From Myxococcus xanthus (lineage in GTDB: Bacteria; Myxococcota; Myxococcia; Myxococcales; Myxococcaceae), in NCBI RefSeq assembly GCF_006402735.1, contig NZ_CP017174.1:5994001-6058000 (forward strand): 64,000 nt of DNA, read 5' to 3'. Positions 25,234-34,262 of this stretch are shown in pieces. Numbering within the stretch: position 1 is the stretch's first letter; every line of letters begins with the position of its first letter. Made by a program: the position numbers and the translations under genes. The notes beneath the pieces are model-generated. The model saw only the letters and a program-made list of their open reading frames with translations. It did no database searches and was not told where the DNA came from.

Positions 25234-27495
25234 TCAAACGGAGAGCGTGCGGGACACCGGCAGCTCGCGGATGCGCGTTCCCGTGAGCGCGAAGATGGCG
25301 TTGATGATGGCGGGCGCCACCGGAGGCACGCCGGGCTCGCCAATGCCCCCGGACGGCAGCTCACTGGGGACGATGTCGACATGAATCTTCCGCGGCGCCT
25401 CGCCGATGCGCACCAGCTTGAGGTCGCGGAAGTTCGACTGCTCCGTCACGCCGCCCTTCATGGTGACTGCGCCATGCAACGCGATGCTCATGCCGAAGAT
25501 GATCGAGCCCTCCATCTGCGAGCGCACGCGTTCCGGATTGAGAATCGTCCCGGCATCCACCGACACCCACGCCTCGTCGACGCGGATGCGCCCCTGGTCA
25601 TCCTTGACCACCGAGGCCACCACGGCCACGTAGCTGAGGAAGCTGCGGTGCGCGGCGAGCCCCAGCGCCCGGCCATTCGCCTTGCGCGCATCCCAGCCGG
25701 ACATCGCCGTCACGCGCTCGATGACACCGCGCAAGCGCCCCGTATCCACGGGGTGGTCCTCCACGGATGCGCCGTAGTTCCGGAGCGCGGTGATGCCCAG
25801 CTCCTGGAGCGACGCCTTGCGCGGCGGCCCTAGCACCTCCAGGAGCATTTCGCGCGAGTCCGCGCCACGGATGTGCGCCAGCTCGTCCACGAACGCGTTC
25901 ACGGAGAAGGCGTGGAAGATGTTGTAGACGGACCGGAGCCAGCCGATGCGCACGTGCGGAGGCGCCTCGCAGGTCTCCGCCCGGACGTTGGGCACGGAGA
26001 GCGCCAGGTCGAGCACGCCCTGCTGGAGGTCCGCCGGGCTGGGCCGCGTCGCCTGCCCGAAGGTGGACGCAATGGGAGGGAACGCCGTGCGGTGCCGCCA
26101 CGCGATGACCTTGCCGGACGCATCCAACCCGGCGGTGAGCTGCTGCGCGCTGACGGAGTGGTAGTAGTCGTGCCGGACGTCGTCCTCGCGCGTCCACTGC
26201 ACGCGCACGGGCGCGCCCGCTTCCTTCGCCAGCCACACCACCTCGGCGATGAAGTCCGCCTTGGACTTGCGGCCGAAGCCTCCGCCCAGGAACGTGACGT
26301 GGACCTGGACCTTCTCCTCCGGGAGTTCCGCCGTCGCCGCCGCCACGCTGCGCGCCGCCTGCGGATGCTGCGTGGGCGCCCAGACCTCACACGTCCCATT
26401 CTCCACCCGCGCCAGGGCCACGGGAGGCTCCATGGGCACGTGGGACTGGTGGGGGACGTGGTACTCGGCCTGGACGACGCGAGCGGCGGAAGCGAGCGCC
26501 GCGTCGATGTCACCGACGTTGCGCGCCACCGTTCCCGGCTCGCGAATCGACGCCGTCAGCTGCTCCCGGTACGTCGTCGAGTCATAGGACGCGTTCGGCC
26601 CATCCTCCCAGGTGATGTCCAGGGCCTCGCGCCCGCGCATCGCCGCCCAGGTGTTCTCCGCGAGCACCGCGACCCCGCCCCAGAACTGGAACGTGTAGGG
26701 AGGCTTCGGCGCGGGCAACTCGAGGACCTTCTTCACACCGGGCACCGCGAGCGCGCGGGTGGCGTCAAAGCGAACGACCTTGCCGCCCACGACAGGCGGA
26801 CGCGCCACCACCGCGATGAGCATGCCCGGCAAGCGGATGTCGGCGCCGAACACCGCGGTTCCCGTCACATAGGCCGGGCCGTCCAGCAGCGGCATGGGCT
26901 TGCCCGCCATCCGCAGCTCACTCTTCGGCCGCAGCTTGACGTCCTTCTCTTTTGGAATGGGCAGCTTCGACGCGTCGGCCACCAGTTCGCCGAAGCCCAG
27001 CGAGCGCTTGCCGTCACGGAGGAACACCGCGTGGTCCCGGGCTTCACACGCCTCCGGCTTCACCTTCCAGCGGCGGGCGGCGGCGGCCACCAACATCACC
27101 CGAGCGGTGGCGCCCATGCGGCGGATGTCGTCGTACACGCCCCGCACGCTGCTGGAGCCGTCCGTGTTCTGGTCGCCGTAGACCTTGTCACCGTCGGCCT
27201 GGGCCACCGTCACCCGCGCCATGTCCGCGCCCATCTCATCGGCGACGAGCACTGGCAGCGAGCTGCGCACGCCCTGCCCCATCTCCGAGCGGGCACAGAC
27301 GATGGTGACCGCTCCGTCCGGCGCCACGTGGACGAATACGTTCGGGTTCAACCCCGGAGCGCTCTTCGCCGTGGAGGAATCACTGGCCGCCACGGCAAGG
27401 CCGCCGGAGAAGACGCCCAGGGCGAGTCCTCCCACGGACAGATTCAGGCCTTCCAGGAACGAGCGCCGGCCAATCAACGTGAGCAGCTTCGTCAT
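25234..27495 (-). CDS. Molybdopterin-binding oxidoreductase large subunit (isoquinoline 1-oxidoreductase beta-like)
   Basis: 753 residues. A twin-arginine signal (GRRSFLEGLNLSVGG) implies export of the folded, cofactor-loaded enzyme. Molybdopterin-binding stretches include FLGGGFGRK and GGIGEPGVPPVAPAI near the C-terminus, typical of the periplasmic IorB/aldehyde dehydrogenase branch of the xanthine dehydrogenase family. It probably oxidises an aldehyde or N-heterocycle and passes electrons to the 2Fe-2S subunit and then the cytochrome. The 2Fe-2S gene ends 10 nt before its start. Confidence 0.9.
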   Translation of the reverse strand: MTKLLTLIGRRSFLEGLNLSVGGLALGVFSGGLAVAASDSSTAKSAPGLNPNVFVHVAPDGAVTIVCARSEMGQGVRSSLPVLVADEMGADMARVTVAQADGDKVYGDQNTDGSSSVRGVYDDIRRMGATARVMLVAAAARRWKVKPEACEARDHAVFLRDGKRSLGFGELVADASKLPIPKEKDVKLRPKSELRMAGKPMPLLDGPAYVTGTAVFGADIRLPGMLIAVVARPPVVGGKVVRFDATRALAVPGVKKVLELPAPKPPYTFQFWGGVAVLAENTWAAMRGREALDITWEDGPNASYDSTTYREQLTASIREPGTVARNVGDIDAALASAARVVQAEYHVPHQSHVPMEPPVALARVENGTCEVWAPTQHPQAARSVAAATAELPEEKVQVHVTFLGGGFGRKSKADFIAEVVWLAKEAGAPVRVQWTREDDVRHDYYHSVSAQQLTAGLDASGKVIAWRHRTAFPPIASTFGQATRPSPADLQQGVLDLALSVPNVRAETCEAPPHVRIGWLRSVYNIFHAFSVNAFVDELAHIRGADSREMLLEVLGPPRKASLQELGITALRNYGASVEDHPVDTGRLRGVIERVTAMSGWDARKANGRALGLAAHRSFLSYVAVVASVVKDDQGRIRVDEAWVSVDAGTILNPERVRSQMEGSIIFGMSIALHGAVTMKGGVTEQSNFRDLKLVRIGEAPRKIHVDIVPSELPSGGIGEPGVPPVAPAIINAIFALTGTRIRELPVSRTLSV

Positions 27496-27505
27496 GGCGG
27501 CCTCG

Positions 27506-27967
27506 TCACTCCTCGGACATTCCCGCGGCCTTCTTCACGGCCGAGCGGATTCGCGTGTACGTCCCACACCGGCAGAGGTTGCCGGCGAGCGACTGGTCGA
27601 TCTCCTTGTCGGATGGCCGCGGCTTCTTCGCCAGCAGCGCCGCCGCGCACATGATCTGCCCCGTCTGGCAGAAGCCACACTGCGGCACGCCCAGCTCCAC
27701 CCAGGCCTTTTGCAGCGGGTGGTTGCCGTCGGGCGACAGCCCTTCGATGGTCGTCACCGAGTGCCCCTCCGCGCGGCGGATGGGTGTCACGCACGCGCGA
27801 ACAGGCTGCCCGTCGAGGTGGACGGTGCACGAGCCACACAGCGCCTGACCGCAGCCGTACTTCGTGCCAGTCAGCCCGAGCACGTCCCGCACCGCCCAGA
27901 GCAGCGGCATCTCCGGGTCGACGTCCAGCTCCTTCTCCTCACCGTTGATGCGAACGCGAACGGTCAC
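27506..27967 (-). CDS. [2Fe-2S] subunit of the molybdopterin oxidoreductase
   Basis: 153 residues with the two clusters of this family: plant-ferredoxin type (Cys39, Cys44, Cys47, Cys59) and alpha-helical type (Cys97, Cys100, Cys132, Cys134; CGFCQTG and CRCGTY). It relays electrons from the molybdenum centre. The start is GTG at 27967, with GAGGAGG seven bases upstream and a 4-nt overlap with the cytochrome stop; the ATG at 27991 lacks this. It has no signal peptide of its own and is probably carried out by the Tat signal of the large subunit. Confidence 0.92.
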   Translation of the reverse strand: MTVRVRINGEEKELDVDPEMPLLWAVRDVLGLTGTKYGCGQALCGSCTVHLDGQPVRACVTPIRRAEGHSVTTIEGLSPDGNHPLQKAWVELGVPQCGFCQTGQIMCAAALLAKKPRPSDKEIDQSLAGNLCRCGTYTRIRSAVKKAAGMSEE

Positions 27968-28617
27968 GGCCGTGCCTCCTCGCTCGGGCACTCCGAGCCC
28001 GTCTCCACCCAGGCCGCGACAATGGCGCCGAACTGCGCCTGCGTCCCCGGAGCGGGCTCACGCCCCGAGCCCGGGTTCCATCCCCAGGCCACCAATTCGT
28101 CGTGGGCGTTGTGTTCAATCATCTGCTCGGGCGTCTTGCCGCCGTTGCGCTTCGTGTCCTTGAGCTGCTCGCACACCTCGCGCGGGCTCTTGCCCACCCA
28201 CGCCATCTCGATGGGAGCGACATGCCACTTCGGCGCGCCGGGCACGCGGGCCAGGTCCTGGTTCTTGTCCTGGTGGCAGCTGGTGCACTCCATGCCCACC
28301 GCGCCCTGGTCGTCGGGGCCGCGCACCACGGGCGGGTCATGAAGCTGGCCTTCGTCACCTTGCAGCGGGCTGTCACCCGCCGGGTGACAGTTCGCGCACC
28401 GCGGGTGGAAGAAGACGCGGCTGGCCTCCAGGAAGAGCGCGCGGGAGCGCTCCTTCCGGTCCAGGATGGTCGCGAAGGCTTCCACGGGTCGCAGCACGTT
28501 GGGGGCAACCTCGGGCAGCGCGGGAACCTGCGCCGCCGCGGCATCGGGCTCCCGCTTGCACCCTCCCGCCAGCAGGAGGGCGGAGAGCGAGGCCATGACC
28601 GGAAGAGATGGCTGCAT
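27964..28617 (-). CDS. Diheme cytochrome c-like lipoprotein, electron acceptor of the oxidoreductase
   Basis: 217 residues with lipobox LAGGC (Cys20) and two heme-binding motifs, CANCH and CTSCH. It likely takes electrons from the 2Fe-2S subunit in the periplasm and passes them to the respiratory chain. It is the first gene of the three-gene operon cytochrome, 2Fe-2S, Mo subunit, with a GTGA overlap to the next gene. ATG 28617 is taken as start; GTG 28647 and ATG 28596 are possible. Confidence 0.85.
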   Translation of the reverse strand: MQPSLPVMASLSALLLAGGCKREPDAAAAQVPALPEVAPNVLRPVEAFATILDRKERSRALFLEASRVFFHPRCANCHPAGDSPLQGDEGQLHDPPVVRGPDDQGAVGMECTSCHQDKNQDLARVPGAPKWHVAPIEMAWVGKSPREVCEQLKDTKRNGGKTPEQMIEHNAHDELVAWGWNPGSGREPAPGTQAQFGAIVAAWVETGSECPSEEARP

Positions 28618-28694
28618 CACGCCAAGGCTCCGGCATGTCCGTACCAACTACAAGGCGAATGTTCGGGGGCCAGGATGACCCCACACGTGACGGT

Positions 28695-31349
28695 TCAGTG
28701 AACGGCACTCGCTTCAGCCGGCTCGCCTTCCGCCTCAGCGGCCTCCACTTCGTCAAACCGGAATTTTCCATCCTTGAAGTCCGCTCTCACGCGGCTGTTC
28801 TCATGGATGTCGCCCGAGATGAGCTTCTCCGCGAGCGGTGCCTCGATGGCGCGCTGGATTTCACGCCGGAGTGGACGCGCGCCGAAGGTTGGGTCCCATC
28901 CCTTGTCCACCAGCGCTTCCAGCGCCGCGGGCGTCACCTCCAGCGCGATGCCCTGGCCGTGCAGCAGGCGGCGCGTCTTCTCCAGCATCAAGTCCACGAT
29001 GGCTCGCAACTGCGCGCGGTTGAGCGGCTCGAAGACCACCGTCTCGTCGATGCGGTTGAGGAACTCGGGCGGGAAGTGCCCCTTGAGCACGCCCATGACG
29101 CGCTCCCGCATGCGCTCCTGCGGTTCCTTCCGCGCGGTGGATTCCTGGATGAGGTGCGAGCCCAGATTGCTGGTGCCGATGATGACGGTGTTCTTGAAGT
29201 TCACCACCGTGCCCTGCGCGTCCGTGAGCCGCCCGTCATCCAGCACCTGGAGCAGCATGTGGAACACGTCGGGGTGGGCCTTCTCCACCTCGTCGAAGAG
29301 GAGCACGCTGTAGGGCCGCCGCCGCACGGCCTCCGTGAGCTGCCCGCCCTCCTCGTAGCCGACGTAACCTGGCGGCGCGCCCACCAGCCGGCTCACGGTG
29401 TGCTTCTCCATGTACTCACTCATGTCGAAGCGGATGAGCGCCTTCTCGTCACCAAAGAGCAGCTCCGCCAGCGTCTTCGCCAGCTCCGTCTTGCCCACGC
29501 CCGTGGGGCCCAGGAAGAGGAAGGAGCCGATGGGACGCGCCTCGTCCTTGAGCCCCGCCCTCGCCCGCCGGATGGCCTGTGACAGCACGCGGATGGCCTC
29601 GTCCTGTCCGATGACGCGCTCGTGCAGCCGCGACTCCAGCTCCAGCAGCTTCTTGCGCTCGTCCTCCGTCATCTGCGTCACGGGGATGCCCGTCATGCGC
29701 GACAGCACCTCCGCCACGTCCTCGGCGCGGACCTCCGGCGTCTCACCGGACTTCTGCGTGCGGCGCTCCTTCTGCGCGCTCTGGACCTCGCGCTCGGCGG
29801 CGTTCAGCTTCGACTCCAGCTCCTGGATGCGCGGCCCCGCCTTCCGGCCTCGCGCTTCGTCGAGCGAGCGCTTCACCTTCACCACCTCATGCTCGGCGTT
29901 CACCAGCCGCTCCGGCGGCAGCGTGAGCCGCAAGCGCACCCGGGCCGCAGCCTGGTCCACCAGGTCGATGGCCTTGTCCGGCAGGAAGCGCCCGGTGACG
30001 TAGCGGTCCGACAGCTCCACCGCCGCCACCAGCGCCTCATCCGCGATGCGCACGCGGTGGTGGGACTCGTAGCGGTCCTTGAGGCCTCGCAGAATCTCGA
30101 TGGCCTGCTCGGCCGTCGGCTCCGGGACGACCACGGGCTGGAAGCGGCGTTCGAGCGCGGCGTCCTTCTCGATGCGCTTGCGGTACTCGTCCAGCGTCGT
30201 CGCGCCAATGACGTGCAGCTCGCCGCGCGCCAGGGAGGGCTTGAGCATGTTGCCCGCATCCATGGCTCCCTCCGCCGCGCCCGCCCCGACGATGGTGTGA
30301 ATCTCGTCGATGAAGAGGACGATTTCCTCGCTGTGCTCCTTCACCTCGTCCATGACCTTCTTCAGCCGCTCCTCGAACTCGCCGCGGTACTTGCTGCCCG
30401 CGAGCAGGCCGGACAGGTCCAGTTGCAGCACGCGCTTGTCGCGCAACGTGTCCGGGACCGCGGCGGAGATGATGCGCTGGGCAATGCCCTCCACGATGGC
30501 CGTCTTGCCCACGCCCGGCTCCCCGATGAGCACGGGGTTGTTCTTGGTGCGACGCGAGAGGATTTCGAGCGTGGTCTCGATTTCGTTGGCCCGCCCCACC
30601 ACCGGGTCCAGCTTCCCTTCCGAGGCCAGGCTCGTGAGGTCGCGGCAGTACTCGTCCAGCGTTGGCGTGGGCGACCGACGTGCCTCGGATGAAGGTGCCA
30701 GCGCTTCCGCGACGGCCGCGCGTGCCTTGCCGTGCTGGGCCCCTTGCTCGCGCAGAATCTCCGACGCCAGGCCTTCGCCTTCGTGGAGCAACCCCAGCAG
30801 CACGTGCTCGGGCCCCACATAGGAATGCCCCAACTCATAGGCCTCCTGGTACGCGAGTTCCAGTGCGCGCTTCGCATGCGGCGACAGCTCGGGACGCTCC
30901 ATGGGGCGCTTCCCACGGCGCATCTCGGACTCGGCGCGCTCGGCGACGCGGGCCGGGTCCAGCTTCATGCGGCTGAGCGCCGTCCTTCCCAGCGGGTCCT
31001 TCGCGAGCGCCACCAGCAGGTGCTCCGTGTCGATGGAAGCCGCACCCGCGCTTCGCGCCGCCTCGAAGGCCGCTTCCAGTACGCGCCGCGTCTCATCGGA
31101 GAAGGCCTCGGTGATGTCGTAGCGCTCCACCGGCTGCTGGAGTGAACGCGACAGCCCCCCGAAGTCCTCTTCTCCGAAGTCACTGAAGAACTGGTCGAAG
31201 AGCGACGTGCCCAAGCCCATGCGGCCGAAGCGCGAGCGCTGGCTGCTACAGACGTCGCACAAGGACTCGGTGGTCCGCCGGTTCCCCATGACGCGAGTGA
31301 CTCGGGTGGTCGCCGGGCGCTGGTGGCAGAGGTCGCAGACATTGGCCAT
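28695..31349 (-). CDS. ClpE-like HSP100 ATPase with N-terminal zinc finger
   Basis: 884 residues. The N-terminus is a C4 zinc finger (Cys5, Cys8, Cys31, Cys34) like those of ClpE and McsA. Then come a Clp N-domain (about 65-210, LSPHAKRALELAYQEA), D1 with GEPGVGKT, FIDEIHT and ERRF arginine finger, a short coiled coil, and D2 with GPTGVGKT, GYVGYEEGG, LLFDEVEKAHP and FGARPLRR. All catalytic residues are intact, unlike the trio at 13.7-22.8 kb. I see no IGF/LGF-type ClpP-docking tripeptide after the D2 sensor region, so it may act as an unfoldase or disaggregase without ClpP. It diverges from the gene at 31515; the 165-nt gap holds no clear heat-shock operator. Confidence 0.88.
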   Translation of the reverse strand: MANVCDLCHQRPATTRVTRVMGNRRTTESLCDVCSSQRSRFGRMGLGTSLFDQFFSDFGEEDFGGLSRSLQQPVERYDITEAFSDETRRVLEAAFEAARSAGAASIDTEHLLVALAKDPLGRTALSRMKLDPARVAERAESEMRRGKRPMERPELSPHAKRALELAYQEAYELGHSYVGPEHVLLGLLHEGEGLASEILREQGAQHGKARAAVAEALAPSSEARRSPTPTLDEYCRDLTSLASEGKLDPVVGRANEIETTLEILSRRTKNNPVLIGEPGVGKTAIVEGIAQRIISAAVPDTLRDKRVLQLDLSGLLAGSKYRGEFEERLKKVMDEVKEHSEEIVLFIDEIHTIVGAGAAEGAMDAGNMLKPSLARGELHVIGATTLDEYRKRIEKDAALERRFQPVVVPEPTAEQAIEILRGLKDRYESHHRVRIADEALVAAVELSDRYVTGRFLPDKAIDLVDQAAARVRLRLTLPPERLVNAEHEVVKVKRSLDEARGRKAGPRIQELESKLNAAEREVQSAQKERRTQKSGETPEVRAEDVAEVLSRMTGIPVTQMTEDERKKLLELESRLHERVIGQDEAIRVLSQAIRRARAGLKDEARPIGSFLFLGPTGVGKTELAKTLAELLFGDEKALIRFDMSEYMEKHTVSRLVGAPPGYVGYEEGGQLTEAVRRRPYSVLLFDEVEKAHPDVFHMLLQVLDDGRLTDAQGTVVNFKNTVIIGTSNLGSHLIQESTARKEPQERMRERVMGVLKGHFPPEFLNRIDETVVFEPLNRAQLRAIVDLMLEKTRRLLHGQGIALEVTPAALEALVDKGWDPTFGARPLRREIQRAIEAPLAEKLISGDIHENSRVRADFKDGKFRFDEVEAAEAEGEPAEASAVH

Positions 31350-31514
31350 GGTTTGGAGTCCCCCGAACGACGGTTCAGCTCCAACGCTAGGGATGGCCGG
31401 TGTGCCGCACCTCGGCCCCAGGGCAGGGCCGGGCGCCCAAGGTGGCCCCTCGTTGCAGGGGACGCTAACCTGCCGGGAGAGTCGTTCTTTCTACGCCCTC
31501 CGGGAGTCCCCGAC

Positions 31515-31949
31515 ATGTCCGAGCAGAAGCCCCGCCTGAAGCGCCCCGTGGAGAATGTCCGCGCCGAGCTGCTCGCGGACCCAGACACCCAGCGCATCGC
31601 GAAGTCCCTGGATATGGAGCTGGAGGCCTACGTCGAACTGGTCCTCGACTACGCCCAGAACCCGGACAAGGAGCCGACGCTCATCGTCGCCCCGGACGAG
31701 GAACTGCGCGCCGCCGGCTACAACCCGCCGTCCACCCAGGACGTCGCCAACTTCTTCATCGCCGCCGCCAATGGTGAGCTGGGCATTGGCCCGCCCAAGT
31801 CCTATTACAGTGGTTTTGAAGGAAAGCAGGACGACGCCAGCAAGCCGTCCCTGCGTGGGGATGAGGGCCAGGAGCCCGTGAAGGTGGACGAGGAGACCAG
31901 CCAGAAGCTCCGCCAGCACGTGCCCAAGGGCGGGCCTGATCGCGTTTAG
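31515..31949 (+). CDS. Conserved-looking hypothetical cytoplasmic protein
   Basis: 144 residues, no signal peptide or membrane segment, rich in Glu, Asp and Lys. I do not recognise a domain. The middle (IAKSLDMELEAYVELVLDYAQNPDKEP) looks helical and the C-terminus is charged and probably disordered. ATG 31515 has GGGAG at 31502-31506. Codon use matches the neighbours, so it is a real gene. It precedes the Gly-rich gene by 75 nt on the same strand. Confidence 0.65.
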   Translation: MSEQKPRLKRPVENVRAELLADPDTQRIAKSLDMELEAYVELVLDYAQNPDKEPTLIVAPDEELRAAGYNPPSTQDVANFFIAAANGELGIGPPKSYYSGFEGKQDDASKPSLRGDEGQEPVKVDEETSQKLRQHVPKGGPDRV

Positions 31950-32024
31950 GCGGATTTGAAGCAACTTTCTCCCACGCTCCCCGACAATCCTTACATTCAC
32001 CCCCTTTCATAAAGGTTTCCCCCC

Positions 32025-32591
32025 ATGTCCGTTGGCGGCGCAGGTGGTTCGAACGGTAGCCGTGGCTCGAATGGCGCGAGCAATGCTGGCCGGAGCGCCG
32101 CTGCGGGTGCGGCCAACGCGGCGAGCAAGGCGGCGGGCGGTCTCGCGGGCGCGCTGGGCGGTATCGGCAAGGCGCTGGGCGGCATCGGCAAGGCGGTAGG
32201 CGGCCTGGCGAACAGCATCGGCGGCATCGCCGGCAAGATTGGCAGCGCGCTGAGCCAGGTGTCCGGCCTCGTCGACAAGGCGATGAGCGCCATCACCGGC
32301 CCTCTCAAGGGCATGATTGGCGGACTGCTGGACAAGATGCCCTTCGGCATCGGCCAGCTCGCCAAGCCGTTCGTCGACAAGTTCATCGACAACGGTCTGT
32401 CCATGGTCGCCGGCGGCCCGCTGGGTGGCGTGGCCTCCATGTTCGGCAAGGCCGGCACCGTGGGCAAGCTGGCGGACATGGTGGACACGGTCCGCACGGG
32501 CGCCAAGGCAGTGGGCGACATCGCGGAGGGCCGCTTCAACGCCCAGCAGATGGCGGCCTTCGCCCAGGCCCAGCTGATGCGCGGCCTGTAA
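32025..32591 (+). CDS. Gly/Ala-rich protein with tandem heptads, function unknown
   Basis: 188 residues without a classical signal peptide. Residues 1-37 are Gly/Ser/Ala-rich. Residues 38-79 are six heptads of the form GG(I/L)xxx(L/V/I): GGLAGAL, GGIGKAL, GGIGKAV, GGLANSI, GGIAGKI, GSALSQV. These would make a glycine-zipper-like amphipathic helix that could insert in or lie on membranes. The remainder (80-188) is alternately hydrophobic and helical. The family is unknown to me. A strong terminator follows. It could be a secreted or surface protein; a toxin or structural role cannot be told from sequence. Confidence 0.6.
   Translation: MSVGGAGGSNGSRGSNGASNAGRSAAAGAANAASKAAGGLAGALGGIGKALGGIGKAVGGLANSIGGIAGKIGSALSQVSGLVDKAMSAITGPLKGMIGGLLDKMPFGIGQLAKPFVDKFIDNGLSMVAGGPLGGVASMFGKAGTVGKLADMVDTVRTGAKAVGDIAEGRFNAQQMAAFAQAQLMRGL
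32136..32240 (+). repeat. 21-bp tandem repeats coding the heptads
   Basis: Five consecutive 21-nt units starting GGCGG(C/T) inside the gene at 32025. Two neighbouring copies (GGCGGTATCGGCAAGGCGCT and GGCGGCATCGGCAAGGCGGT, plus one base each) differ at only a few bases, so recent unit duplication is likely. Confidence 0.7.
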
Positions 32592-32617
32592 TTCCGAATC
32601 GACAGGTGAAGCCCCCC

Positions 32618-32649
32618 GGGCCAGCTCCCACACACGTGGGGGTTGGCCC
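32618..32649 (+). terminator. Intrinsic terminator after the heptad gene
   Basis: 14-bp stem (32618-32631 with 32636-32649, including two G-T pairs) around the loop ACAC, followed by the T-rich TTCGTTCGTT. It ends the unit 31515-32591. Confidence 0.75.
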
Positions 32650-32772
32650 TTCGTTCGTTCAGAGTCCGTGTGCGCCCGCACGCGGAGTGGCCACCTGGGG
32701 CGCAAGGCCGCTTGGTGCTGGCGACACCCGCCCGCAGCCGTTAAGGAGGGCCTCTCCCGCGCCGGCGCCTTC

Positions 32773-34236
32773 ATGCGAACCACTCATCGTCCCCTCACCA
32801 CCTTGGCTCTGGCCTTGAGCCTCTTCATGGCCGCCCTGGAAGCCACTGTCGTTTCCACGGCCATGCCCACGGTGGTGGGCGAGCTGGGCGGCATCCAGCA
32901 CTACGCGTGGGTCTTCACCGCGTACATGCTGTCCTCCACCATCACCGTGCCCATCTACGGGAAGCTGGCGGACCTCTACGGCCGCAAGCCCGTGCTCCTG
33001 TTCGGCATCGTGCTGTTCCTCGTGGGCTCCATCGCCAGTGGCCTGTCCACGTCCATGGCCATGTTGATCGGCTTCCGGACGCTCCAGGGCCTGGGCGCGG
33101 GCGCAATGCAGCCGGTGGCGCTCACCATCATCGGGGACCTCTACACGCTGGAGGAGCGCGCGAAGGTCCAGGGCGCGTTCAGCGCGGTGTGGGGCATCGC
33201 CGGCCTGATTGGGCCCATCACCGGTGGCTTCATCGTGAAGTACCTCACGTGGCACTGGGTCTTCTTCATCAACGTCCCGGTGGGCGTGGGCTGCCTCGTC
33301 CTGCTGATGAGCTACTTCCATGAGCGCGTGGAGCAGAAGCCCCAGAAGCTGGACTACGCGGGCGCCGCGCTGCTCACCGGCTGGGTGGTGGCGCTGCTCG
33401 TCGGCGTGCAGGGTGTGGGCATGAATCTGTGGGGTCTGCCCGTGGCGGCGGTGCTGCTCGCGGCCTTCGTCGCCGTGGAGCGCAGGGCGGCCGAGCCCAT
33501 CATCCCCATGTCCATCTTCAAGGTGCCGGCCATCGTCATCTCCTCCATCGCGGGAGCGCTCTTCTCCGCGGCGATGTTCGGGGCAACCACCTACGTTCCG
33601 CTCTTCGTCCAGGGCGTCCTGGGTGGCACGCCCACCGAGGCCGGCGGGATGATTACGCCGATGATTGTCGGCTGGCCGCTGGCGGCCCTCGTGGCCGGGA
33701 AGCTGCTGCTCAAGACGGGCTTCCGCCCGCTCATCGTGGGCGGGCTGGGCTTGACGGTGGTGGGCACGTCGCTGATGGCGTTGCTCCTGGGGCCTCAGGC
33801 CCCCAAGCTGGTGCCGGAGGTGGCCATGGGCCTGTTCGGCATCGGCATGGGCTTCGCGTCCACCGCGCTGCTCATCGCCGTGCAGACCAGCGTGGGCTGG
33901 GAGCTGCGCGGCGTGGCCACCGCCAGCAACATGTTCTTCCGCACCATTGGCGGCGCCATCGGCGTGGGGCTGATGGGCGGCGTCATGGTGTCGCAGCTCC
34001 TCAAGGACCCGACGGTGCCGATTTCGGCCGCCAATGCCCTGATGAGCCCCGACCATGGTCAGGACCTGCCTGCGGACCTGCTGGCGACGCTGAGCGGCGC
34101 GCTGGGCACCGGGCTGAGCATCAACTTCTGGCTGATTTGCGCCTTCACCGTGGCGGCCTTCACCGCGGGGCTGTTCTTCCCCAAGGTGTCGCGCACCACG
34201 ACGGTGTCCACCACCGAGGTGGCGGCGCCGCACTGA
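32773..34236 (+). CDS. MFS drug:proton antiporter, DHA2 (EmrB/QacA) family
   Basis: 487 residues with about 14 hydrophobic helices. Family motifs: FMAALEATVVSTAMPTV in helix 1, GKLADLYGRKPVLL (motif A), RTLQGLGAGAMQPV (motif B-like) and GPITGGFIVKY (antiporter motif C). It probably exports toxic or antibiotic compounds. ATG 32773 begins the first helix. An AAGGAGGG sequence at 32743-32750 looks like an ideal ribosome binding site but lies 22 nt too far upstream and has no start codon at the right distance. Confidence 0.92.
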   Translation: MRTTHRPLTTLALALSLFMAALEATVVSTAMPTVVGELGGIQHYAWVFTAYMLSSTITVPIYGKLADLYGRKPVLLFGIVLFLVGSIASGLSTSMAMLIGFRTLQGLGAGAMQPVALTIIGDLYTLEERAKVQGAFSAVWGIAGLIGPITGGFIVKYLTWHWVFFINVPVGVGCLVLLMSYFHERVEQKPQKLDYAGAALLTGWVVALLVGVQGVGMNLWGLPVAAVLLAAFVAVERRAAEPIIPMSIFKVPAIVISSIAGALFSAAMFGATTYVPLFVQGVLGGTPTEAGGMITPMIVGWPLAALVAGKLLLKTGFRPLIVGGLGLTVVGTSLMALLLGPQAPKLVPEVAMGLFGIGMGFASTALLIAVQTSVGWELRGVATASNMFFRTIGGAIGVGLMGGVMVSQLLKDPTVPISAANALMSPDHGQDLPADLLATLSGALGTGLSINFWLICAFTVAAFTAGLFFPKVSRTTTVSTTEVAAPH

Positions 34237-34262
34237 CGTCCGTGCGGCGCCCCGTGCGTCGC

